Shown here: in pieces, positions 8,495 through 16,001 of the stretch
Numbering within the stretch: position 1 is the first letter of the stretch
How the letters are laid out: the number at the start of each line of letters is the position of its first letter
Assembly (NCBI GenBank): GCA_025757645.1
Contig: CP107216.1
Span: 1,673,501 to 1,737,500, forward strand
Origin: Clostridiales bacterium
GTDB taxonomy: Bacteria > Bacillota > Clostridia > Oscillospirales > Oscillospiraceae
Direction of reading: 5' to 3'
Length of the DNA: 64,000 bases
Notes under the pieces: generated by a model
What the model saw: the letters and a program-made list of their open reading frames with translations, nothing else
Database searches by the model: none
What the model was told of the DNA's origin: nothing
Translations under genes and position numbers: made by a program

Positions 8495-10060
8495 TTACCA
8501 GGACTTGTCGTCCTTCAGGATCTCCAGGCTCGGATCCACAGGCTCTTCCTGCATGACGGTGCGCATGTAATCATTGACCTGCTGGCGCACGCCCTGACGC
8601 GAGACCACGCGCGGGTCAAACAGATCGTGCGTGACCCAGATGAGGTGGATGCCGTGCTCACGGGCGCGCTCCTCAAACAGGCCGTGCATGCCGTCGAGCG
8701 CCTTGCAGCTCATGTGCTCCCAGAGGATGACCATGTCGGCGTTGAACTGCTCGCAGAACTCCCAGAGCTCGTCGAGGAGGACCTTGTAGCCGCCGTGGGT
8801 GCGGTTGCGCATGATCATGTTCTCTGTCAGCCAGGCCATGTCGTAATACGCCTGCTCGCGGTTTTCGGGCGTGTCCTCCGTGACGAGTTCGCGCGTTGAG
8901 ACCATGGAGAGCATATCCGTCAGCGGCACGATGCCCCAGCAGTTGAGCAGCCAGACGAGGAAGTCCATGTAAAAGTGCGACTGCACGCCCCAGACGATGG
9001 CGCGGTGGCGGTACTCGTTGGCGGCCTTCTTCTGCTTGCGGTAGGCGCGCTCGGCGAGCTGCGTGATCTTGCGATCGACTTCGCGGAACGCGGGGACCTT
9101 GCCGCAGATGGCCATGTAGTTCGTCTCCGTGTACAGCGCAAGGTTGGAGCCAAAGACCTGCGGATAGTCGGTCTTGTTCATCTCCAGCCACTCGAGGCGG
9201 CACTTGGTGGCGTAGTTCACGCGCTCGGCGCACTCGAAGTACGCCTTCCAGTCCCACTTCTCGCCGGTGTGCTCCTCGATGAAGGCGATGGCATTTTTGA
9301 TCTCCTGCGCGGCGTAATCCTGCACGTCGTCCTCGCGGTGGCGCAGGGGCGCTGCCAGCTGGAACACCGGAATGCCGTCCTCAAGCTCGAGGCGCTTGGA
9401 AATGACGCCGTTTCCGAGCAGAGAGCCGTCGCACGTCGTGTTGCACTGCACGGCGCACGCGCCGAGCACCGGCGCGTCGTCGTCGATGGACACACCGGCC
9501 TCCGCCTCCGGCATCGGGCAGACATCGCCCGCGAGGCCGTACTCCTGCGCGACGTCGATATAATGCTCGGCTGCGTGCTGGTTGAGCAGCACGGAGACAT
9601 AGGTCGACGGCGTCTCACGGCTCAGGCCCTTGAGCGTCGGGAAGCCCATCATGACGGCGGTCATCTCGTTTTCGTCCACGAGCACGACCTTGTCGGAGAA
9701 TTTCTTGTCCTTGCCGATGCGGCGGTCGCCGCGGAAGAGACCGTCGAGCAGCTTTGCCACGTCCTCGATGATAAGATCCTGCTCCAGGTGGCAGATGCGC
9801 AGATATTCATCGCGCAGGCCCTGGGTGTGGCGGTCGACCATCATGGGCACGGCCAGATAGTTGGCCATCCAGCGATAGCGGAACATGGCCTTGATGTTGC
9901 GCGGCTTGGAGACCATCTTCGCCATGGTGATCCAGTTGTGCAGCCAGCGGGAATAATCATAGAGAGTGTCGGTCACGCCGCGCCACTCGCGGCGGTTGCG
10001 GACCTTGCCCTCGGTATAGAACTTACCGAAGTTTTCACAGCCGATTCTCTTGTTGGACAT
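8495..10060 (-). CDS. 2-hydroxyacyl-CoA dehydratase/benzoyl-CoA reductase family subunit (large)
   Basis: A 521-residue protein of the HgdB/FldC/BcrC family, whose members bind [4Fe-4S] clusters and catalyse radical dehydration or ring reduction of CoA thioesters after ATP-driven one-electron activation. Conserved-looking cysteine sites include ACAVQCNTTCDGS (Cys202, Cys206, Cys210) and ILWEHMSCKALDG near residue 455. It is longer than typical subunits (about 380-480). ATG at 10060 overlaps the stop of the preceding subunit in TGATG, showing coupling. The substrate is not predictable here, and no activator ATPase (HgdC/BcrA type) is encoded nearby. Confidence 0.85.
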   Translation of the reverse strand: MSNKRIGCENFGKFYTEGKVRNRREWRGVTDTLYDYSRWLHNWITMAKMVSKPRNIKAMFRYRWMANYLAVPMMVDRHTQGLRDEYLRICHLEQDLIIEDVAKLLDGLFRGDRRIGKDKKFSDKVVLVDENEMTAVMMGFPTLKGLSRETPSTYVSVLLNQHAAEHYIDVAQEYGLAGDVCPMPEAEAGVSIDDDAPVLGACAVQCNTTCDGSLLGNGVISKRLELEDGIPVFQLAAPLRHREDDVQDYAAQEIKNAIAFIEEHTGEKWDWKAYFECAERVNYATKCRLEWLEMNKTDYPQVFGSNLALYTETNYMAICGKVPAFREVDRKITQLAERAYRKQKKAANEYRHRAIVWGVQSHFYMDFLVWLLNCWGIVPLTDMLSMVSTRELVTEDTPENREQAYYDMAWLTENMIMRNRTHGGYKVLLDELWEFCEQFNADMVILWEHMSCKALDGMHGLFEERAREHGIHLIWVTHDLFDPRVVSRQGVRQQVNDYMRTVMQEEPVDPSLEILKDDKSW

Positions 10061-11256
10061 CACTGTTTCCCCCCTTGAATCTTCTTGATCTCCATGCTTT
10101 CCACGAATGCCTGCACACGGGTGCGCATCTGGCCGGAGGAAGCGATGTTATACGGGCGGTCAACGGACAAAACGGGATAGCCGTAGTCATCGTTGAGGAT
10201 GTGCGAGCCGAGCATGCGCTCATACGCCCATGGATCGCAGAACTTGATCTGCTCGTAAATGATGCCGTCGGCCTCGTACTCCTTGGCGAGCTGATTGACG
10301 TATTCGCGGCGGCCGATCATCTTGGGCATGTTCATATAGCGCGGGCACTGGGCGCGGTTCATGTACTGGCGGCAGATCTGGGTCAGCGCGTCCTCATCGT
10401 CCGTCAGCACGATCGGGTCGCGGCCCGGGAACGAGCCGTAGCAGAAGCGGTCGGCGCAGACGTACGCACCGGTCTCCTCGACGAGCTTGATGAAGTCAAT
10501 GTCATCGACCTCAGAGCCGACGACGACCACACGCGCGCGGTAGGGGGTCTTCTTGTCCGGGCGGCGGGTCTTGAGCTCCTTGAGCGTCTCCTCGAGTTTG
10601 TCGATGAGCAGATACTTCGGCGCGACATAGGTCGCAAGCGTGATGACGTGGAATTCGTAGCCCGTGATGCGCGGATTGGGGCCCTTGCGGTACTCGCCGA
10701 TGGCGCGGATGAGCTCGCACACGCGGTTGTGCTCGGCGACAGACTTGCGGATGGCCTCATCCGAGACGTCGATGCCATAGACATCGTGCAGCGGCGTGAG
10801 GATATGGTTGCGGCACTGCAGGACGTACAGGTTCAGGCCGTTGTCGTCCGCCTTCATTGGGATCTCCATGTACTCGAAGAAGAACTTCGGCTTGTCCTTG
10901 CCCATGGTCTTGAGCAGCTCCATGTTCTCCACGGCGCGGTTCATCATCGAGCAGCCGTCCGGCGTAATCATGCAGTCGGCAAAGTTGTAGCCGCCTTCAA
11001 TGGCGCGCTCGAGCAGCGCGCGGCTGTACTCGCACAGGAAGCTGGTCATATAATATGTGGCCATTTCCATAGAGCCGGTGCGCGGCGCGCGCAGGCGCGT
11101 TGAGAACGAGCCGGGCAGGTTCAGCAGCGGCTCGGGCGTGTTTTCGCAGGCATAGGCAACGCAGATCTTCCCCTCGTTCTGCGCCTGAGCGATCAGGTCA
11201 TTGTGCGCTTCCTGCAAAAGGTTTTCGAAGTACAAAAGATGTTTCAGGTCTTTCAT
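10060..11256 (-). CDS. 2-hydroxyacyl-CoA dehydratase/benzoyl-CoA reductase family subunit (small)
   Basis: A 398-residue HgdB-like subunit expected to pair with the downstream protein. Cluster-ligand candidates are TPDGCSMM (Cys102), CADRFCYG (Cys267 and Cys272) and EQIKFCDPWAYE (Cys340); the last matches the C-terminal Cys-rich site of this family. The gene is coupled to the large subunit (one-base overlap) and starts about 95 bases after hypA. With the Fe-S/FAD protein at the head of the operon it probably forms an electron-consuming CoA-thioester enzyme; substrate unknown. A double-cubane-type reductase is an alternative. Confidence 0.85.
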   Translation of the reverse strand: MKDLKHLLYFENLLQEAHNDLIAQAQNEGKICVAYACENTPEPLLNLPGSFSTRLRAPRTGSMEMATYYMTSFLCEYSRALLERAIEGGYNFADCMITPDGCSMMNRAVENMELLKTMGKDKPKFFFEYMEIPMKADDNGLNLYVLQCRNHILTPLHDVYGIDVSDEAIRKSVAEHNRVCELIRAIGEYRKGPNPRITGYEFHVITLATYVAPKYLLIDKLEETLKELKTRRPDKKTPYRARVVVVGSEVDDIDFIKLVEETGAYVCADRFCYGSFPGRDPIVLTDDEDALTQICRQYMNRAQCPRYMNMPKMIGRREYVNQLAKEYEADGIIYEQIKFCDPWAYERMLGSHILNDDYGYPVLSVDRPYNIASSGQMRTRVQAFVESMEIKKIQGGKQ

Positions 11257-11350
11257 GGTTCACTCCCTCTTCGTTCGTGTTTCTATCAAAAGCGGCTGCG
11301 CGACCGCTTCTGTCTCTTTTGCTGCCCATAGGCAGGGAGGCGTGCCGGAA

Positions 11351-11695
11351 TCAGCGCGCCTCGATCTGTTTGATATTGATCTCATTGCCCTGCTGCAGCC
11401 AGGTGTTGCCGCTGCCGCAGTGCGGGCAGGTCTTGCCGTATTGTACGGTCGGGTAAGTGGTCTTACAGTCGTCGCACCAGGTGACGGCCGGAATGATCTC
11501 ATACAGGAATTTCGTGCCCTGAATGATTGGCTCCTTCTTGGTATACCAGTTCCAGCAGTCCTCGAGATATTCCGGCACAATGCCGGAGACCTCACCGAAT
11601 TCGAGCGTGACCGACTCGATCTCGGTGAGGTTGTTTTCCTTGGCAATCTCCTGCACCTGCTTGACGACATAAGTAACGATACTCAGCTCGTGCAT
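11351..11695 (-). CDS. hypA: HypA-like nickel/zinc metallochaperone
   Basis: A 114-residue HypA/HybF family protein. The N-terminal MHELSIV with His2 is the nickel-binding start of the family, and the zinc ribbon is WCDDCKTTYP followed by TCPHCGSGN. AAAGGAGCCCCC before ATG 11695 fixes the start so that MHE is N-terminal. In other bacteria HypA delivers nickel to hydrogenase or urease, but no hydrogenase, hypB or other hyp gene lies in this window; it is embedded between an Fe-S/FAD oxidoreductase and two dehydratase-family subunits. A repurposed role in that module is possible. Confidence 0.88.
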   Translation of the reverse strand: MHELSIVTYVVKQVQEIAKENNLTEIESVTLEFGEVSGIVPEYLEDCWNWYTKKEPIIQGTKFLYEIIPAVTWCDDCKTTYPTVQYGKTCPHCGSGNTWLQQGNEINIKQIEAR

Positions 11696-11759
11696 GGGGG
11701 CTCCTTTCAAGCGGGCGGGCACAGCGGGAAGGGTTCTGTGCCCGCCTCATAATGATGGA

Positions 11760-14534
11760 TTACTTTTTCTTTTCCGCCAGGGACTTCTTGATGATCTTCA
11801 CCTGACGCTTGGCGGCATAGGGGCCGATGGCCTTGAACTTGTCCTCGGCCGGGATCATCTTGCTGTTTTGCGGACGCACGCGCTTGAGGTGGATCGCGTC
11901 GAATTCGCACTTGGTCGTGCAGATGCCGCAGCCGATGCACTTGTTCGGATCGACGACGCTGCGGCCGCAGCTCAGGCAGCGGGACGCCTCGGAGCGGATC
12001 TGCTCTTCGGTGAACGTCACGCGGTCGTCCTGCATGGTGCGCACCTTCTTGCTGTCGATGGCAACGGCGGCACGCGCGGGCTTTTTGATCTTCTCGGTCG
12101 GCAGAACGATATCGTCCTTGTTGAGCTCCTTGAACTCGCGGGTGTTGCGGTGGATCGTCAGGGTCTGGCCCTTGTTGACGAAGCGGTGGATGGACACCGC
12201 GCCCTCGCGGCCGGTCGCGATCGCGTCGATCGTGTACTTCGGGCCGGTGGCGCAGTCGCCGCCGACGAAGATATCGGGCTCGTTGGACTGGAACGTCACG
12301 GCGTCGTGTGCGATCAGGCGGCCGTCAGCCGTCTCCGCCGCGGTGCCGGCCAGAACGTCGCCGTAGACCGAGCGCTGGCCGATGGCGACCAGAACGTTGG
12401 AGCACGGGACGGTGATGGTCTCATTCTCGTCATAGACCGGGGCGAACTTGCCGCTCGCGTCGCGGACGGACACGCAGCGCATCAGCTCGATGCCGGTGAC
12501 CTTGCCGCCCTCGCCGAGGATGGCCTTCGGCGCCCAGGAGTTGTTGATGACGACGCCGTCGGCGATGCCGGCGTTCTTCTCGTCCGGAACGGTGGGCATC
12601 TCTTCGTCCTTCTCGAGGCAGTACATGTTCACGCTGCCCTTGGTCAGACGCAGGGCCGCGCGCGCCACGTCGATGGCCGCGTTGCCGCCGCCGATGACGA
12701 CCACATCGCCCGTGAGCTTCTTGAGCTTGCCAGCGTTGACTTCACGCAGGAAGTCGAGACCGCTCTTGACGCCCTTGAGATCCTCGCCGGCGATGTTGAG
12801 CTTCGACGCCTGCTGCAGGCCGACCGCGACGTAGAACGCCTGGTAGCCCTCTTCGCGCAGCTGCTGGATGGTGATGTCCTTGCCGACTTCGACGCCGCAT
12901 TTGAACTCCACGCCCATCTCGCGCAGCACATCGATCTCGGACTTGACCACGTCCTTGCCGATGCGGAAGCTCGGAATGCCGTTGACGAGCATGCCGCCGG
13001 GCACGGCTTCCTTCTCGAACACGACCGGGCTGTAGCCCTCGATGGCCAGGAAGTAGGCGCAGGACATACCGGCCGGGCCGCCGCCGATGATGGCGACCTT
13101 CTGGTCAAACTTCTCATGCGTGCAGGAGTTCATGGGCGGCACGTAGCGGTGCTCGGCCTTCATGTCCTGCTCGGCAATGAACTTCTTGATCTCGTCGATG
13201 GCCAGCGGCTCGTCGACGGTGCCGCGGGTGCAGGCATCCTCGCAGTACTTTCTGCAGATGCTACCGCAGACAGCCGGGAACGGGTTGTCCTTCTTGATGA
13301 GCTTGAGCGCGTCGGCATAGCGGCCGTCGCCCGCCATCTTGATGTAGCCCTGGATGGCGATGTGCGCCGGGCAGGCAGCCTTGCAGGGCGCCGTGCCGGT
13401 CGGCCAGGTCTGGATGCATCCGTTCTCGTTGCGGTAATTCTTGTTCCAGTGATCCTCGCCCCACTTGGTGTCGTCCGGCAGCTCATGGTGCGGATACTGG
13501 ATGGGGCCTTCCTTCGTGCAGAGCTTCTGACCGAGGCGGACAGCACCAGCCGGGCAGGTCTCTACGCACTTGCCGCAGGCAACGCACTTTTCCGGGTCGC
13601 TCTCGGCCACGTAGGCGGAGGCGGACAGGTTCGGCGTGTTGAACAGCTGGCTGGTGCGCAGCGCGTTGCAGACGCCGACGGCGCAGTTGCAGATGCCGAA
13701 GATCTTGTTCTCACCGTCGATGTTCGTGATCTGGTGGACATAGCCGCGGTCCTCGGCCTTCTGGAGGATCTCCATGGCCTCTTCATAGGTGATGTCGTGG
13801 CCGTGGTTCGTCTCGCGGCAGTAGTCGGCGAAGTCGCCGACGCCGATGCACCACTCGCCTTCCACGTCGCCGGAGCCCTCGCCGCGGATGCGCTGCTGCT
13901 TGCGGCAGGAGCACACGGACACGCCGATGTGGCCCTCGTACTTCTTCAGCCAGTGGGACAGGTGCTCGATCGGCAGAGACTTGCTCTCGGCCGGGATGGC
14001 CTTTTCGACCGGGATGACGTGCATGCCGATGCCGGCGCCTCCGGGAGGCACCATCTCGGTGATGCCCGCCAGCGGCAGATACGCCATGCGCTCGAAGAAG
14101 TCTGCCGTCTCCGGGAACATGTCCGCCTGCTCGGGATTGATCATCATGATCTCGGCACTGCCGGGGACGAACATGTCCAGCACCCAGCGTTTCTCATGGT
14201 TCGGGTTCTTGCCGTCGAGGTTCTCCCAATGGAACTCGACCAGACCGCTCTCGCTGATAGCCTGCATCGCTTTTTCCAGATAGGCTCTGTCGAACTGCGG
14301 GTTTTTCTTTGCGAGCTGCTCGATCGTGAGCGGCACGCGCTTTTTCATCGTCAGGGCGATATCGAGGATATCGTCCGCCATCTTCTCATCATACTTCACC
14401 GCCGTGAACTTCAGGGCGGAGTTGATGCCCAGATACTCCGGGGCATCCGGCGTGATCTTGTCCTTGCCGAGCAGGACCGTTGCGCGATCCGTGATTTCTT
14501 TGCCGAGCTTTGCAATTTTCTCGTCTTTTGTCAT
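11760..14534 (-). CDS. Multidomain Fe-S/FAD NAD(P)-linked oxidoreductase (GltD-like)
   Basis: A 924-residue soluble electron-transfer protein. Residues 1-310 form a Cys-containing domain (VCSCRK at 207-211, ICNCAVGVC at 281-289). A ferredoxin motif CVACGKCVETCP lies at 317-328. A GltD-like Fe-S/helical domain follows (APCKAACPAHIA near 382-393, CGSICRKYCEDAC near 423-435). The FAD site GGGPAGMSCAYF begins at 484 and a second nucleotide site GGGNAAIDVARAA lies near 625. The C-terminus has CLSCGRS and CIGCGICTTKCEFDAI. It probably passes electrons from NAD(P)H to ferredoxin or an activator for the dehydratase-type enzyme downstream; that coupling is inference. It is first gene of the operon. 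Confidence 0.88.
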   Translation of the reverse strand: MTKDEKIAKLGKEITDRATVLLGKDKITPDAPEYLGINSALKFTAVKYDEKMADDILDIALTMKKRVPLTIEQLAKKNPQFDRAYLEKAMQAISESGLVEFHWENLDGKNPNHEKRWVLDMFVPGSAEIMMINPEQADMFPETADFFERMAYLPLAGITEMVPPGGAGIGMHVIPVEKAIPAESKSLPIEHLSHWLKKYEGHIGVSVCSCRKQQRIRGEGSGDVEGEWCIGVGDFADYCRETNHGHDITYEEAMEILQKAEDRGYVHQITNIDGENKIFGICNCAVGVCNALRTSQLFNTPNLSASAYVAESDPEKCVACGKCVETCPAGAVRLGQKLCTKEGPIQYPHHELPDDTKWGEDHWNKNYRNENGCIQTWPTGTAPCKAACPAHIAIQGYIKMAGDGRYADALKLIKKDNPFPAVCGSICRKYCEDACTRGTVDEPLAIDEIKKFIAEQDMKAEHRYVPPMNSCTHEKFDQKVAIIGGGPAGMSCAYFLAIEGYSPVVFEKEAVPGGMLVNGIPSFRIGKDVVKSEIDVLREMGVEFKCGVEVGKDITIQQLREEGYQAFYVAVGLQQASKLNIAGEDLKGVKSGLDFLREVNAGKLKKLTGDVVVIGGGNAAIDVARAALRLTKGSVNMYCLEKDEEMPTVPDEKNAGIADGVVINNSWAPKAILGEGGKVTGIELMRCVSVRDASGKFAPVYDENETITVPCSNVLVAIGQRSVYGDVLAGTAAETADGRLIAHDAVTFQSNEPDIFVGGDCATGPKYTIDAIATGREGAVSIHRFVNKGQTLTIHRNTREFKELNKDDIVLPTEKIKKPARAAVAIDSKKVRTMQDDRVTFTEEQIRSEASRCLSCGRSVVDPNKCIGCGICTTKCEFDAIHLKRVRPQNSKMIPAEDKFKAIGPYAAKRQVKIIKKSLAEKKK

Positions 14535-14613
14535 GTTCTCGCTTCCTTCTCTGATAGTTTACATCCAAATAACGACGGGCCGTTCGGACACTTGAACAGC
14601 TTCCAGCGTCGCC

Positions 14614-14642
14614 ATGTTAATTTATTAACCCTGCAATGTCAA
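14614..14642 (-). promoter_or_regulatory. Promoter of the oxidoreductase-dehydratase operon with palindrome
   Basis: On the minus strand TTGACA (14637-14642) and TAACAT (14614-14619) are 17 bases apart. The perfect palindrome GTTAATTTATTAAC (14616-14629) covers the -10 box and half the spacer, suggesting an operator for the divergent TetR regulator. Regulator assignment is inferred from adjacency. Confidence 0.75.
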
Positions 14643-14713
14643 GGCCTCCAGGGCATTTTTGAAACAAGTCACAAAAAAGTTGTAAAAGAATTGCGAATAA
14701 AATCTTATGTGTG

Positions 14714-14742
14714 TTGAATCACAGAAACAAAAGTCGTATAAT
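14714..14742 (+). promoter_or_regulatory. tetR promoter
   Basis: TTGAAT (14714-14719) and TATAAT (14737-14742) with a 17-base spacer. Because the -10 box overlaps the ATG at 14741, that codon cannot be the translational start; the GTG codons downstream must be used. The promoter faces away from the oxidoreductase promoter about 70 bases away. Confidence 0.8.
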
Positions 14743-14782
14743 GTTTGAAGAAAGCAAACATTTTTCGTCAGGGGTGTTTGAA

Positions 14783-15388
14783 GTGCAAGATTCTTCCTGG
14801 AAATTCAAAGAGGAAGTCGCGGAAACAGCCATTTCCCTCTTTAAGCGCGACGGATATAACAACGTGACCGTCAACGACATCTGCAAGGCATGCGGTATCT
14901 CCCGCTCCGTCTTTTACTCCTCTTTCAACGGCAAACGCAGCATCCTCGAATACATGGTGGAAAAACCGCAGCACAATGACGACAAGAGCTTCATGAAGTT
15001 TGCGCACGCAGATAATGACTTTGAGCGCATCTGGCAGCTGTTCGACCGGTTCATCACGATCGCTTACGACTTCGGCCCGGAACTGACGAGCACACTCTTC
15101 ATCATGCAGTTCGAGTCGCCCGAAGGCATCCGCACGGCCATCCATGCGCTGGACGATCTGTTTGCAACGCTGGCCAATAACTGCGCCAAGGCGGGCATTA
15201 TCGACACGGAAGAGCCGCCGGATCTGCTGTCGCGCATCGCGACGGATCTGGTCTGCCATGAGCTCTATGTCTGGTGCAGTCAAAAGGGCAACTTCTCGCT
15301 GCGCGCACGTGCGCGGCAGTATGCCGAGGTCGCCTACCACGTCAAACCGGAATACCGCATGCCGGCCGAACAGCGGGATGCTCTGTGA
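14783..15388 (+). CDS. TetR/AcrR-family transcriptional regulator
   Basis: A regulator of about 201 residues. The N-terminal helix-turn-helix runs through ETAISLFKRDGYNNVTVNDI and CKACGISRSVFYSSFNGKRSIL, the TetR pattern with F/Y-Y/F-x-x-F after the recognition helix. The C-terminal half is an alpha-helical ligand domain. The start is set at GTG 14783, preceded by AGGGG at suitable spacing; GTG 14774 is possible, and ATG 14741 is excluded by the promoter. Divergent from the oxidoreductase-dehydratase operon, it most likely represses it in response to a substrate, perhaps an acyl-CoA or aromatic compound. Confidence 0.88.
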   Translation: MQDSSWKFKEEVAETAISLFKRDGYNNVTVNDICKACGISRSVFYSSFNGKRSILEYMVEKPQHNDDKSFMKFAHADNDFERIWQLFDRFITIAYDFGPELTSTLFIMQFESPEGIRTAIHALDDLFATLANNCAKAGIIDTEEPPDLLSRIATDLVCHELYVWCSQKGNFSLRARARQYAEVAYHVKPEYRMPAEQRDAL

Positions 15389-15506
15389 CTTGCAGCATAC
15401 GGCTACCGCCTGAATCTGTGCATGCAATACCATGGCGCTTTCAGTCAGTGACGTAAAATCACGCCGCCACAGGGACTGAACAATCTGCTGCTTGAGGAAA
15501 TGATAC

Positions 15507-15722
15507 ATGAATAAATATGTTTATAAGCTCGGAGAATTCAGCGGCAGTGATTACCTCAAATTCAGAAAGGGAAATTCTGGTGCCAGCAGGAAGTTTCTTC
15601 GACAAGATTCACTGTATGTACTGGACAACGCGTTTTACTTTTTCCTGGCAAGCGCATTTCAAAAAGTCTCTGTGTCATTCGATATGTTTGAAGATACTAG
15701 TGTTACAAGAGGAGAATGGTGA
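15507..15722 (+). CDS. Small hypothetical protein (71 aa), first of a coupled pair
   Basis: A 71-residue protein without cysteine, of no recognised family. It starts at ATG 15507 after GAGGAAATGATAC, a reasonable ribosome site. A mildly hydrophobic, aromatic-rich centre (LYVLDNAFYFFLASAF) is the only notable segment. Base composition is more AT-rich than neighbouring genes. Its stop lies three bases before the start of a 44-codon gene, so the two form a translationally coupled unit closed by a strong terminator. It could be a remnant of a larger gene, but the intact frame and signals argue for expression. Confidence 0.5.
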   Translation: MNKYVYKLGEFSGSDYLKFRKGNSGASRKFLRQDSLYVLDNAFYFFLASAFQKVSVSFDMFEDTSVTRGEW

Positions 15723-15725
15723 AAA

Positions 15726-15860
15726 ATGATGCAGCTGAACATTCCAGAAACCGTTCTCCCCGAATTTGTAAGTGATGCTAAGGAAACGATATCTGCTACA
15801 GACCGTTGGGTCACAGAAGAAATCGGAGAGAACGAAGAATTCATTGTCATTGGCGTATAA
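15726..15860 (+). CDS. Tiny hypothetical peptide (44 aa), second of a coupled pair
   Basis: A 44-residue acidic peptide beginning MMQLNIPETVLPEF and ending EEFIVIGV. CAAGAGGAG lies inside the end of the upstream gene, giving a strong ribosome site for ATG 15726 or 15729. The size, acidic leader-like character and position are compatible with a peptide precursor, but no maturase, protease or transporter gene adjoins, and no Cys or Ser/Thr-rich core is seen. Function unknown. Confidence 0.5.
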   Translation: MMQLNIPETVLPEFVSDAKETISATDRWVTEEIGENEEFIVIGV

Positions 15861-15861
15861 C

Positions 15862-15906
15862 AAAAAAGAGCTATCTGATTTCAAATGAAGTCAGATAGCT
15901 CTTTTC
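15862..15906. terminator. Bidirectional terminator between the small genes and guaA
   Basis: A 15-bp perfect stem, AAAAGAGCTATCTGA (15864-15878) with its complement (15891-15905), flanked by A and T runs on both sides, so it works for both converging directions. Confidence 0.92.
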
Positions 15907-16001
15907 TTATGAATCATAAAATTCTGTTGCCAAATCGCTGCCGCGAGGGGCTTCAAGGCTTAAAAAGTCCAGTATTTACAGGCTTTTTTCGACCTCTGGA
16001 A

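Noticed and set aside
11694..14717. A 1,000-codon open frame antisense to the oxidoreductase
   Set aside because: It mirrors the GC-rich third-position pattern of the real gene, has low-complexity composition (Ala, Arg, Asp, His, Val) and no ribosome site. The opposite strand encodes clear domains.
15726..15860. Lasso, lanthipeptide or sactipeptide precursor
   Set aside because: No Cys, no Ser/Thr-rich or Gly-rich core, and no modification enzyme nearby. Kept only as an unknown peptide.
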